A DNA stretch of 48,389 bases, taken from IMG/VR virus record IMGVR_UViG_3300048924_000212, positions 1 to 48,389 of that record, one strand, 5' to 3'. The notes below the pieces were generated by a model. The model was not told where the DNA came from. It saw only the letters and a list, made by a program, of their open reading frames with translations, and did no database searches. Position numbers and translations under genes: made by a program. The first letter of the stretch is position 1; every line of letters begins with the position of its first letter. Below are positions 39,588 to 47,355 of the stretch, piece after piece. The DNA comes from a virus.

Positions 39588-40192
39588 CCATGACAGCGAA
39601 CGCACCTTCGTTTCAGCCGGCTGACATGCTGGCCGCATTGCAGTCGCTCATGCCGCGCGGCCGCGTGTGGCCTCGGGATCCCGATGCGGTGATGACGCAA
39701 GCGTTATCAGGGCTTGCGACACCGTTCGCGCAGCAAGCGACGCGCGCGAACTATCTCCTCGTGGACGCTTTTCCGTCAACGACAGAGGAGTTGCTTCCCG
39801 AGTGGGAAGAAACATTGGGCCTGCCGGACCCTTGCGCAGGCCCTCAACCTACGATCGCCGCACGGCAAGCGCAGGTATTGGCGCGCTTCGCCGGACTGGG
39901 AGGTCAGTCGCCGGCGTACTTCATTGGGTATGCCGCGAACCTCGGCTACACCGTGACGATCACGCAGTACACGCCTTTCCGCATGGGGCAGCAAACCATG
40001 GGATGCCAACTGGGCGGTCCCGAATGGGCCTTCACCTGGGCGATCAATGCGCCGCTCGTCACCCAGATCCCTTTCAGGGTGGGGCACTCGGCAATGGGGG
40101 ATGCTCTGGAGACATGGGGTAATGCTGTGCTCCAGTGCGAACTCAATGAAATCAAGCCGGCTCACACAATCCTGCAGTTCATCTACCACTAG
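39584..40192 (+). CDS. YmfQ/gp48 family baseplate protein (DUF2313)
   Basis: 202 residues; GTG 39584 gives a GTGA overlap, ATG 39590 is the alternative. MLAALQSLMPRGRVWPRDPD, TTEELLPEWEETLGLPDPC and IAARQAQVLARFAGLGGQSPAYFIGYAANLGY (in parts) are the YmfQ signatures. It caps the wedge and links to the fibre. Typical last baseplate gene in Mu-like tails. Confidence 0.92.
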   Translation: MTMTANAPSFQPADMLAALQSLMPRGRVWPRDPDAVMTQALSGLATPFAQQATRANYLLVDAFPSTTEELLPEWEETLGLPDPCAGPQPTIAARQAQVLARFAGLGGQSPAYFIGYAANLGYTVTITQYTPFRMGQQTMGCQLGGPEWAFTWAINAPLVTQIPFRVGHSAMGDALETWGNAVLQCELNEIKPAHTILQFIYH

Positions 40193-40201
40193 GAAGCATA
40201 C

Positions 40202-41464
40202 ATGTATCAAGTAGACGATCCGACCGCAGCCGCTTCATTCCCGACGCCGGCCGCTCCGGGGACGGCGGGATACTTCACTGATGGCAACCCGGGGAGCGGC
40301 GTCGCAGCGACGATTTTGCGCGCTGACTTCATGAACGCCGTGATGCTCGAGCTAATGAATGTCGTCTCGGCTGCAGGCATTACTCTCAGCAAGACAGCGC
40401 AGAATCAGATCCTGCTGTCGATCAAGCGACTCGTGCAAAGTCAGGTTGTTCTGACAGACACGGGCGCGGTAAACGCCTATGCGGCCGCCAACACTCCCGC
40501 GCTCGTTGGAGGCGCTTCTCCGACCTGGGTGAATGGTGTTGTTCAGCAGCTCGTCGTAGGGCACACGAATACCGGACCGTCGACGTATGCCCCTGACGGT
40601 CTGCCTGCAATTCCGATCTATGGTTTGGGGCTCCAGGCTCTTCAAGGCGGAGAGATGTTCGTGGGCGGCACGGCGATTCTGATGAAGCAGACGATCGCGG
40701 GCGTCAATAGCGGCAATCCGATCGCAGTCTTGCTGGAATGCGCCGGCGGCGCACAGCAGATTCCGCCTGGTACGCAGAGCGGGCATGCGGCTCAACTTAG
40801 CCAGGCAGGCTTCCAGCACCAGAACATCTACAAGCTCATCGCTGGCGTGTTGAACGTCTCCGTTGATGGAGGGGCGTTCACGACTACCGGTGCATCGAAT
40901 TTCGTAACTCCGCCCAGCGGAAGGTGGAAGGGCAGGGTATGGGGCGGCGGCGGTGGCAGCGGTGGGACCTTCGGTAATCCGAGTGCCTCTCAGGGCGGAG
41001 CAGGCGCCGGCTATGCTGAATTAACCGTTACTGGCCAAACTCCCGGTACAAGCAATGCAATTACGGTGGGCGCAGGCGGAACTGCTGGTGTGGGAGGCTC
41101 ATCGCCGACGAATGGTGGCACGGGCGGGACCTCCTCGATTGGCGCGCTTATGTCTGCAACAGGCGGGGTCGGCGGTAGTGCTGCAAATGGTGGCGTGGCG
41201 ACAAGTACGCCAGCAGGTGGCACAGGAGCAGGAGGTGCACTGAACGTCACCGGTGGGTCTCCCAATGGAACACTCAATGTGAGCGGGACGGTGGTATCTC
41301 AATCTGGCGGTGCGCCGTATGGCATGCCACAAATGTACTTCCACGTATCCTCTTCTAGCGACCCCGGCGTCGCCGGTGCTAACTTCGGCGTTGGCGCGAG
41401 CGGTAGTTTGCAGCAGGCAAACGGCGCTAAGGGCGGCGATGGCCTGATCATCATCGAGTACTGA
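40202..41464 (+). CDS. Tail fibre with glycine-rich C-terminal domain
   Basis: 420 residues. The N-terminus (YQVDDPTAAASFPTPAAPGT) attaches to the baseplate. The middle has helices (NAVMLELMNVVSAAGITLSK). From residue about 240 to 420 it is glycine-rich: WGGGGGSGGTFGNP, GAGAGYAELTVTG, ITVGAGGTAGVGGSS and a closing GGDGLIIIEY. Such domains (polyglycine-II sandwiches in other adhesins) bind host surface receptors. It probably decides host range. Confidence 0.86.
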   Translation: MYQVDDPTAAASFPTPAAPGTAGYFTDGNPGSGVAATILRADFMNAVMLELMNVVSAAGITLSKTAQNQILLSIKRLVQSQVVLTDTGAVNAYAAANTPALVGGASPTWVNGVVQQLVVGHTNTGPSTYAPDGLPAIPIYGLGLQALQGGEMFVGGTAILMKQTIAGVNSGNPIAVLLECAGGAQQIPPGTQSGHAAQLSQAGFQHQNIYKLIAGVLNVSVDGGAFTTTGASNFVTPPSGRWKGRVWGGGGGSGGTFGNPSASQGGAGAGYAELTVTGQTPGTSNAITVGAGGTAGVGGSSPTNGGTGGTSSIGALMSATGGVGGSAANGGVATSTPAGGTGAGGALNVTGGSPNGTLNVSGTVVSQSGGAPYGMPQMYFHVSSSSDPGVAGANFGVGASGSLQQANGAKGGDGLIIIEY

Positions 41465-41466
41465 TC

Positions 41467-41856
41467 ATGAAAACATACGCACGAATCGATAACGGCATCG
41501 TCGCCGAACTGTTCGAAACGGACGGTGATATCACCGAAATGTTTCACCCAGATCTGCAGTGGATCGACATCACCGCTATGTCGCCAGCACCGCAGCCCGG
41601 CTGGACATATTCAGGCAGTGCATTTGCCGAACCGGCTGGGCCGTCGGCTGCTGAACTCTGGGCCGTCTATCAGTCCCGCGCGCAGGCGCTGCTCAATGAA
41701 TCGGATCGCACCGTCATCCGTTGCTATGAAGCTTCGACGCCGTTGCCTGAAACATGGGTGACGTATAGGAAGGCGCTCCGCGCGATTGTCGGCGCCGAGT
41801 CGGGGGACCCGACGCAGCCACTGCCCAGCAAACCGGAATATCCGGCGGGGACCTAG
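41467..41856 (+). CDS. Tail fibre assembly protein (Tfa-like)
   Basis: 129 residues. KTYARIDNGIVAELFETDGD, then FHPDLQWIDIT, PGWTYSGSAF and NESDRTVIRCYEASTPLPETWVTYRKALRAI (in parts) match the Tfa/DUF4376 chaperone pattern. It folds or trimerises the fibre encoded just upstream. It is the last gene of the tail module; its TAG stop overlaps the stop of the antisense acyltransferase (41853-41856). Confidence 0.87.
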   Translation: MKTYARIDNGIVAELFETDGDITEMFHPDLQWIDITAMSPAPQPGWTYSGSAFAEPAGPSAAELWAVYQSRAQALLNESDRTVIRCYEASTPLPETWVTYRKALRAIVGAESGDPTQPLPSKPEYPAGT

Positions 41857-42971
41857 CCGTCCACTAGGCGGCTTCGCGATTGAGCCGTGATCAGCCTCTC
41901 AGAAACACCTTTTCCGATCGATCGGAGCGGTGTCTCGATGAAACGGTAGTTCAACTCCGCAGCCAGAATAATCGTGAGGAGTTCCGTCACGGCAAATGGG
42001 ATGACGATTGTCGGGCCAAGCACATGCCCTGCGATCGCCATCTTCCAAGCCTCAGCGACAACTGCCGCAATCGGGATGTGCACTAGATACAGGGCATACG
42101 ATCTCGTGCCGATCCACAAGGTCACACGCTCCAGGAGCGGAGTAGGTCCCAAGAGTCGACCTTCCGATGAGGCAATCCATACCAACAGAACACAGGCCAC
42201 CGAAACCATTTGTGTTGCGCCGGGAAAGATCGGCGCTTTTCCTGCGATCGAGAATCCGGGCCCGAGGCAAAGGAAGCCAATGAGCGCGATCGCGCACAGC
42301 CGGGCAACACGGATATCGAGCTTGCACGGAATATATGCGAGCGCAAGCATCACGCCAGCAAGAACGGCATCCGCGCGAACTTGCCAGAGAGGTCCCGGAA
42401 GCGGCCGGGGGACGAAATTGGAGACCGCCCACAGCACCGCGCACACAGCCAGCAGTCGCCGCCCGGATAGCCACATAACGAACGGTAGGAGCAGGTAAAA
42501 CTGCTCTTCCAGCGAAAGGCTCCAATAGACGGGATTGAATCCGCAAGAGCCGTCTTGCTGACAGGCCGTCAGTCTGAAATTGGCGAGATTTGCGATGGCA
42601 AACCCAGCATCTTTTAGATTGTTCTCAAACGATCCGAAGCTGCCGAAATGATTAAACGCGATCGTGCCGACCAGCCCGAACGCTAGCCAGAACCATGCGG
42701 ACGGCAATATTCGGAAAGCCCGTCTTACCCAAAATGCAAGAATCTCGACGAGATTGAAAGGCCGTCGAACAAGGCCCCGCATGATCACGAATCCCGAGAT
42801 GCATAGGAACAGGTCGACGCCATCCCAGAAAACGGTCCGTGACGAAAGCCATTGTCTCAACGGGCTATTCCACGGAAACAGGACATGGCTGTGAGCAATT
42901 AGCGTGAAAAGAATAGCGACGGCACGAAGGTGTTCGATACCTTCGAGTCTCTCATGGCCCGGTGTTTTCAT
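41853..42971 (-). CDS. Acyltransferase 3 family membrane protein (O-antigen modification type)
   Basis: 372 residues, about ten membrane segments. RLEGIEHLRAVAILFTLIAH carries the family His; GVDLFLCISGFVIMRG, FWVRRAFRILPSAWFWL and NPVYWSLSLEEQFYLLLP follow. These are all acyltransferase-3 signatures, as in OafA. It transfers acetyl groups to surface sugars from the cytoplasmic side. Antisense to the late genes and adjacent to a fibre, it fits lysogenic conversion that alters the receptor and blocks superinfection. Target sugar unknown. Confidence 0.93.
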   Translation of the reverse strand: MKTPGHERLEGIEHLRAVAILFTLIAHSHVLFPWNSPLRQWLSSRTVFWDGVDLFLCISGFVIMRGLVRRPFNLVEILAFWVRRAFRILPSAWFWLAFGLVGTIAFNHFGSFGSFENNLKDAGFAIANLANFRLTACQQDGSCGFNPVYWSLSLEEQFYLLLPFVMWLSGRRLLAVCAVLWAVSNFVPRPLPGPLWQVRADAVLAGVMLALAYIPCKLDIRVARLCAIALIGFLCLGPGFSIAGKAPIFPGATQMVSVACVLLVWIASSEGRLLGPTPLLERVTLWIGTRSYALYLVHIPIAAVVAEAWKMAIAGHVLGPTIVIPFAVTELLTIILAAELNYRFIETPLRSIGKGVSERLITAQSRSRLVDG

Positions 42972-43047
42972 TCGCCGCAGCTTTATTTTCGGAAAGGCGC
43001 CAGCTTACCAACATTTCCAAAAAGTTACCGCTGCGGCGAATGTATTC

Positions 43048-43779
43048 CTAATGCATAAGCGGGAGCGCGATCGGCTCCACGGCTGACAACTCTCTTTGCG
43101 CCTTGATCGCATAGAGGGCATCGCCCGGATGGACGCCATCGGTCAGCATCGTCGGCCAGCCCGGTAGGGTCTGGATATAGTCGTATTGCTGGACCAGCGA
43201 AACGCCTTTCGATTGCGCGACCGCGCGCATGATCGACAGGTAGTTCGGAAGGTTTTGGTACACCGCGGGATCAGTCGGGCTGAACGTCGCGCCGACGACG
43301 GGATTCGGTTCTTCCATCATTGGCGTCTTTCCGGCCGCCCGCACGACGTCGACGAACTGCTCCCAGCATTGCTGATACTGAGTCGGCGACTCGGTGGATT
43401 GATCACTGGAATCGTTGATGGCCCAGTTGCCGATCACGATCTGCGAGGGGTCGGCCGAGAGGTCAGCCGAAAGTGGCGCCTTGTAAGGCGACACTCCATT
43501 GACGCGCTGACAGACCGTCGTGCCGCCGATGGCGTAATTCTTCACGGTGACAGAAGACCCCAAGGCTGCCTGCAAATACTGCTGCAGCATGACGGGAGCG
43601 CTGTTGTTCGTGATCACATATTGGCCGTTGACCTTTTCGAGGCCAGCCATCGTCGAGTCGCCCTCGGCTCTGATCAAGACAGGTTTCACGACCGTTTTCG
43701 CAGGGGGAGCCGAATCGCTCGTGCCGCCCCCGCCACCACCGCATGCCGTGAGCGTTGCAGTGGCACAGCCGAGTGACAT
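43048..43779 (-). CDS. SGNH/GDSL hydrolase, probable lipoprotein
   Basis: 243 residues from the ATG at 43779. Block I AEGDSTMAG (Ser42), an IGNWAINDS block and DGVHPGDA near the end give the GDSL/SGNH signature. Near the start, TLTAC followed by six Gly is a lipobox-like site (Cys13) with an exported linker. The hydrophobic part is unusually short: in-frame codons upstream (RWRAAAVA) would complete a signal peptide but no start codon precedes them. Such enzymes remove or transfer acyl groups, possibly on the sugar modified by the neighbouring acyltransferase. Confidence 0.82.
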   Translation of the reverse strand: MSLGCATATLTACGGGGGGTSDSAPPAKTVVKPVLIRAEGDSTMAGLEKVNGQYVITNNSAPVMLQQYLQAALGSSVTVKNYAIGGTTVCQRVNGVSPYKAPLSADLSADPSQIVIGNWAINDSSDQSTESPTQYQQCWEQFVDVVRAAGKTPMMEEPNPVVGATFSPTDPAVYQNLPNYLSIMRAVAQSKGVSLVQQYDYIQTLPGWPTMLTDGVHPGDALYAIKAQRELSAVEPIALPLMH

Positions 43780-43781
43780 CG

Positions 43782-44081
43782 CTACGGCTGCTGCTCTCCA
43801 TCGTGCTCCCGGAAATCGGAGGGCGCGTTCAGGTCGATTTCCGCTCCGGCTTCGCGCATCTTTTCGAGGACAGCTTCGATGTCCTTCTGCTTGAGCACGA
43901 GTCGCGCCATGGCGAAAAACAGCATGTGCGCACTGACTTCCCGAGGTTGCGCTCCTCCGGTGTACTTCCGCCACTGCTTGTCGCTGGATACACCGAACAG
44001 ATCTGCCATCTGCGAGCCTTTGTACCCGAGCGTCTCTTTCAGCCTGGCGAGACTTTCGGTTGACGGCGGCGCGTAGCGCAT
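43782..44081 (-). CDS. Small HTH regulator of the conversion island
   Basis: 99 residues starting MRYAPPSTESLARLKETLGY. STESLARLKETLGYKGSQMADLFGVSSDKQWRKYTGG (in parts) is an XRE-like helix-turn-helix, followed by a helical C-terminus. A TTG further upstream is possible. It is the first gene behind a TTGACA/TAAATT promoter whose spacer holds a perfect palindrome, so autorepression of the island is likely. The stop lies 2 bp before the SGNH ATG. Confidence 0.78.
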   Translation of the reverse strand: MRYAPPSTESLARLKETLGYKGSQMADLFGVSSDKQWRKYTGGAQPREVSAHMLFFAMARLVLKQKDIEAVLEKMREAGAEIDLNAPSDFREHDGEQQP

Positions 44082-44179
44082 AAGAGGTCCCAATATTCTG
44101 CGCAGACGCGCGAAATGAGTATTTCATGATCTTCCTTTCGGAGGTGACTGGATGCGCGGCGCGCCTCCATGTTCCGTGA

Positions 44180-44208
44180 AATTTAGCCCCCTTTGGGGCT
44201 AGTGTCAA
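44180..44208 (-). promoter_or_regulatory. Promoter of the conversion island with operator
   Basis: Minus strand: TTGACA (44208-44203), 17 bp, TAAATT (44185-44180). The spacer contains TAGCCCC-cttt-GGGGCTA (44184-44201), a perfect 7-bp inverted repeat. A repressor there would block the polymerase. Confidence 0.78.
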
Positions 44209-44230
44209 GTGTCATAGAACACCAATCGAC

Positions 44231-44257
44231 AGCCACCTTTGCGGGTGGCTTTTTTTA
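44231..44257 (+). terminator. Terminator before the lysis genes
   Basis: AGCCACC (44231-44237) and GGTGGCT (44244-44250) with a 6-base loop and a run of T. It separates the conversion island from the lysis cassette. Confidence 0.87.
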
Positions 44258-44271
44258 TTTCCGGGGATCGC

Positions 44272-44673
44272 ATGTCAGAAACGAAGGCAGCTGTGCCGGT
44301 TCGGGCCAGCACTGAAGAACGGTTGAAGGCGGGAGAGAAGCGCTTCTCTCGGCTCGAACAACGCATCGATCGGAGTGACCAGGCAACGAAGCAGCACCTT
44401 CAGCAGCAGGACGACAAGATCGAGGCGATCAAGGTGATCGTCGATCGCATCGACCAAAACACCAGCTCAATCATCGAGACATGGAACGACGGCGCGCGCG
44501 CTGTGCACTTTTTCTGCCGACTCGCCCAAGGGTGGCGGTTCGTTCTGCGGCAGGTGATGTTCCCCGTAGTGATCCCCTGTTTTGCCCTTTATGCCGTCGC
44601 CTATTACGTGGCGCACGGTCACTTCCCGCCGTGGCTGGCGGACACCGTAAAACTCCTTCTGGCGATCATATGA
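44272..44673 (+). CDS. Putative holin/lysis membrane protein with coiled coil
   Basis: 133 residues starting MSETKAAVPVRASTEERLKAG. A coiled coil (FSRLEQRIDRSDQATKQHLQQ, DDKIEAIKVIVDRIDQNTSS) is followed by one or two hydrophobic segments (VMFPVVIPCFALYAVAYYVA, WLADTVKLLLAII). The ATGA overlap with the endolysin supports a role in lysis timing, but the layout is not a classical holin. It could also be an envelope tether. Confidence 0.68.
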   Translation: MSETKAAVPVRASTEERLKAGEKRFSRLEQRIDRSDQATKQHLQQQDDKIEAIKVIVDRIDQNTSSIIETWNDGARAVHFFCRLAQGWRFVLRQVMFPVVIPCFALYAVAYYVAHGHFPPWLADTVKLLLAII

Positions 44674-45125
44674 ACCCGAACGACTTCATTTCGGCCGTCG
44701 CGCTGGCGGCGCGCACAAGCGCCGCGAAAACGAAGATACCTGCGAGCTTTACCGTTGCGCAGGGTGCGCTCGAATCAGGGTGGGGGACGTCGCAGCTCGC
44801 GCTTCAGGGTTTCAACCTCTTCGGCGTGAAAGCGGATCCGAGCTGGCACGGCGACACGATGAAGCTGCCGACGGCCGAGTATGTGAACGGGCAGCGCGTC
44901 ACTGTCGTCGCGACGTGGAGAAAGTACGGCAGCTGGCTGGAGGCGATCAGCGATCGCGCGAACTTTCTGCTGACCAACCCGCGATACAAGGGCGCTTTCG
45001 CTTACACCAGCGGCTCGACGTTCGCGCTGGCGATCGCGGCCGCAGGCTACGCGACCGATCCGCAGTACGGCCAGAAGATCGTCTCGATCATCAAGGCTCA
45101 CAACCTCTCAACGCTCGACGTATAG
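44670..45125 (+). CDS. Endolysin, glucosaminidase (GH73/FlgJ-like)
   Basis: 151 residues. PNDFISAVALAARTSAAKTK, then IPASFTVAQGALESGWGTSQLALQGFNLFGVKAD (in parts) is the glucosaminidase motif, with the catalytic Glu in ALESGWG; AAAGYATDPQYGQKIVSII closes the domain. It cuts the glycan strands of peptidoglycan. There is no signal peptide, so it depends on a holin. A terminator follows. Confidence 0.92.
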   Translation: MNPNDFISAVALAARTSAAKTKIPASFTVAQGALESGWGTSQLALQGFNLFGVKADPSWHGDTMKLPTAEYVNGQRVTVVATWRKYGSWLEAISDRANFLLTNPRYKGAFAYTSGSTFALAIAAAGYATDPQYGQKIVSIIKAHNLSTLDV

Positions 45126-45149
45126 CAGCTTCCCGCTGAATCCACCCAC

Positions 45150-45171
45150 AACCCGCTTCGGCGGGTTTTTT
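45150..45171 (+). terminator. UUCG-loop terminator after the endolysin
   Basis: AACCCGC-ttcg-GCGGGTT followed by further T. Very strong form. Confidence 0.9.
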
Positions 45172-45182
45172 CGTTTACGCAC

Positions 45183-45539
45183 ATGACGATCATCAAACAC
45201 CTCGTCGACGTCGCGAAGGGGAAACACCCGATCGCGGCGAAGCGCTCGTCGCATTGGCCGAGGGTGCGCAAGCATCACATCGAGCTGCATCCGACATGCG
45301 CGGTCTGCGGCGGTACAGAGAAGCTCGACGTGCATCACATCCGTCCGTTCCACCTGCACCCGGATCTCGAGCTCGACCCGTCGAATCTCGTGACTCTGTG
45401 CGAGGCGGACAAGGGCGGCGTCAATTGCCATCTGCTGTTCGGCCACCTCGGCAATTTCAAGAGTTTCAACGTCGACGTCGTCGCGGACGCCGCGCGATGG
45501 AACGACAAGATCTCTCACCGGCCGTTGGCCGACACCTAA
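45183..45539 (+). CDS. HNH endonuclease
   Basis: 118 residues. CAVCGG, then KLDVHHIRPFHLHPDLELDPSNLVTLCEADKGGVNCHLLFGHLGN (in parts) is an HNH/treble-clef nuclease: two CxxC-like zinc pairs, the catalytic HH, then N and H. HNH proteins near terminase help packaging in many phages; here it sits in the lysis region, possibly as a homing-type passenger. Its role is open. Confidence 0.86.
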   Translation: MTIIKHLVDVAKGKHPIAAKRSSHWPRVRKHHIELHPTCAVCGGTEKLDVHHIRPFHLHPDLELDPSNLVTLCEADKGGVNCHLLFGHLGNFKSFNVDVVADAARWNDKISHRPLADT

Positions 45540-45550
45540 AGGAGAAATCC

Positions 45551-45763
45551 GTGAACGACCTCATAAAGCCCGTTTCGGTCGGCCTGCTGTTCGTATTTCT
45601 GGCCGTCTGCGACTACCTGAAGCTCAACGATCCGACCTTGCGCGAGGCTGCATTCGGGATGATCGGTCTGATCACCGGCTGGCATGGCGTACTGCAACTT
45701 CCATTCAGCCTCGGCAAGAGCACTCCGACTCAACCTCAACCGGCAGCACCCACCCAGCAGTAA
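45551..45763 (+). CDS. Small membrane protein, second holin candidate
   Basis: 70 residues from a GTG at 45551 with AAAGGAG eight bases upstream. NDLIKPVSVGLLFVFLAVCDYLKLN, then EAAFGMIGLITGWHGVLQLPF: two hydrophobic segments, then a Pro/Gln-rich tail. Size and topology fit a class II-like holin better than the protein at 44272. Not proven. Confidence 0.68.
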   Translation: MNDLIKPVSVGLLFVFLAVCDYLKLNDPTLREAAFGMIGLITGWHGVLQLPFSLGKSTPTQPQPAAPTQQ

Positions 45764-45805
45764 ATCCCCGCCGCGATCGCGGCACCATCTGAAGGAAATC
45801 CGGAA

Positions 45806-46270
45806 ATGAAGAAGCTCATGCTGCTCGCGGCAGGCCTTGTCGCGTCTGTCGCCATCCTCGCCGGCTGTTCGACGGCACAGCAACAACAGGTCGCAACCGT
45901 GGCGACGAACGTCCAGACGCAGGTCAATAAGGCCTGCGGATTTTTCGTGCCGATCGCTCTCGATGCAGAGACGCTGTACACCCTCGATCCGAAGGTGGAT
46001 CTCGCGATCGACGGGCTCAACGCGCTCTGCGACGCGAATGCTGCCGTCGATGCGAGCACGCTCCAAACGCTCGCGAAGACCACTATCCCTGCCGCGGTCA
46101 AGGCGCTCGCTGCTGTCCAGGGCATCCCGCCTGCCCTTGTGAAGGAGATCGGCGGCGCGCTCACGCTGTCGAATGTCGCCCTCAATAGTGCGGTAGCGAC
46201 GTATGCGCCTGCCGTCCCGACGGTGCCAGCATCGGCGCCGGCTGCCGCTTCTGGGGCGTCGACGCAATGA
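45806..46270 (+). CDS. Putative lipoprotein
   Basis: 154 residues. MKKLMLLAAGLVASVAILAG followed by Cys21 (LAGC lipobox) is a classical lipoprotein signal. The mature part is helical and alanine-rich, with two further Cys and a Pro/Ala/Ser tail (APAVPTVPASAPAAASGAS). It could be an outer-membrane spanin subunit by position, though no inner partner was found, or an exclusion factor. The end overlaps the phospholipase start. Confidence 0.78.
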   Translation: MKKLMLLAAGLVASVAILAGCSTAQQQQVATVATNVQTQVNKACGFFVPIALDAETLYTLDPKVDLAIDGLNALCDANAAVDASTLQTLAKTTIPAAVKALAAVQGIPPALVKEIGGALTLSNVALNSAVATYAPAVPTVPASAPAAASGASTQ

Positions 46271-47094
46271 GTAAGCCGATCCGTGTTGCACTGAGCGGAT
46301 CGGGCTTTCGCCTCGGCGCGCATCTGGGCGCGCTGCAGGCGATCTCCGATGCCGGCTACGAGGTGGTCGAGCTCGCGGGCACGTCGGGCGGCTCAATCGT
46401 GGCAAGCCTGTACGCGAGTGGTATGTCGCTCGAGGCGATGCGCGAGATGTGCATGACGCTCGACTGGTCGCCGATGATGAGCTTCTCGCCGTGGGCGCTC
46501 GTAACGAAACAGGCGTTGAGCTCCGGGAACGCGTTGCTTCAGTTCCTGCAAAAGCTCACCGATGGGAAGACGTTCGCGGATCTCGCGATCGACCTGAAGG
46601 TGATCGCATCCGATCTGCTGACAGAGAAGGAATACGAGTTCAGCAAGGCATCGACGCCGGCGGCTCCAGTGGCGCTCGCGGCTCGGGCTTCGGCATCGAT
46701 TCCGATCGTATTCGCGCCGGTTGCCTATGGTGAGGTTCTGTGTGTCGACGGTGGATGCACGGACAACCTGCCGGCCAGCAACCTGACGGTCGACGACGTG
46801 CCGCGAATCGGGATCTATCTCGAATCGGATGACGCTCCGTTGCTCCCGGGTGCCTATGGCCTTAAAACGCTCGCGCCGCGGATCATCGATCTGCTGCTGG
46901 CATCGAATGAGGCCTCGCATATCGCGCTTGACTCGAAGGATGGCGCGACGATCATCCGGGTGCCGACAGGCTACGCTAGCTCGCTGGACCGGAACATGGC
47001 GGCGTCGACACGTCAACGCCTCTTCAATGATGGCTACAGCTACACCATGGCCGTGCTCGAGCAGCTCACCGCTTCGGCGGTATCCCTCCCATAG
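46267..47094 (+). CDS. Patatin-like phospholipase
   Basis: 275 residues. Oxyanion loop SGSGFRLG (10-17), nucleophile elbow GTSGG with Ser40, and the dyad Asp161 in CVDGGCTDNLPAS. The fold is RssA/YchK-like. These enzymes remove fatty acids from phospholipids. It has no signal peptide and would act in the cytoplasm or at the inner leaflet. ATGA overlap with the lipoprotein gene suggests a lysis-associated or host-membrane effect. The 3' end overlaps the convergent SOS gene by 29 bp. Confidence 0.9.
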   Translation: MSKPIRVALSGSGFRLGAHLGALQAISDAGYEVVELAGTSGGSIVASLYASGMSLEAMREMCMTLDWSPMMSFSPWALVTKQALSSGNALLQFLQKLTDGKTFADLAIDLKVIASDLLTEKEYEFSKASTPAAPVALAARASASIPIVFAPVAYGEVLCVDGGCTDNLPASNLTVDDVPRIGIYLESDDAPLLPGAYGLKTLAPRIIDLLLASNEASHIALDSKDGATIIRVPTGYASSLDRNMAASTRQRLFNDGYSYTMAVLEQLTASAVSLP

Positions 47095-47344
47095 CGCCCA
47101 GTCGCACCTTCTCGGCTAGCATCCGGTCTGTGACCGTTTGCAACGCCTCCCGGACGTTCCCCTCCTGTTTCTGCCACAGGGCATACTGAGCCCTCAGTGC
47201 GTCGGCGTGCGCGGCGTTCATTACCTCGCGCGCGCGATGCACCTCGAGGATCAATCGGCGGACGTCCGGATCTCGATATCTCTTCCACAGTTCGCGCAGC
47301 TCCCCGTTCATCACAACAGGGAAATCGTCGGGCTTCAGTTTCAT
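47066..47344 (-). CDS. LexA-controlled small protein, antirepressor candidate
   Basis: 92 residues starting MKLKPDDFPVVMNGELRELW. Then WKRYRDPDVRRLILEVHRAREVMNAAHADALRAQYALWQKQEGNVREALQ (in parts): a mostly helical, charged small protein without a recognised domain. A near-consensus LexA box lies 12 bp upstream of the ATG. No clear Shine-Dalgarno is visible. Isolated, leftward and SOS-controlled at the end of a prophage, it fits an antirepressor such as Tum or Ant, or another induction factor. Function inferred from context. Confidence 0.72.
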   Translation of the reverse strand: MKLKPDDFPVVMNGELRELWKRYRDPDVRRLILEVHRAREVMNAAHADALRAQYALWQKQEGNVREALQTVTDRMLAEKVRLGAMGGIPPKR

Positions 47345-47355
47345 CGCGGGGTGAT

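Noticed and set aside
45806-46270. Lipoprotein as a certain outer-membrane spanin
   Set aside because: No overlapping or adjacent inner-membrane partner with the required topology was found, so it is listed only as a lipoprotein.
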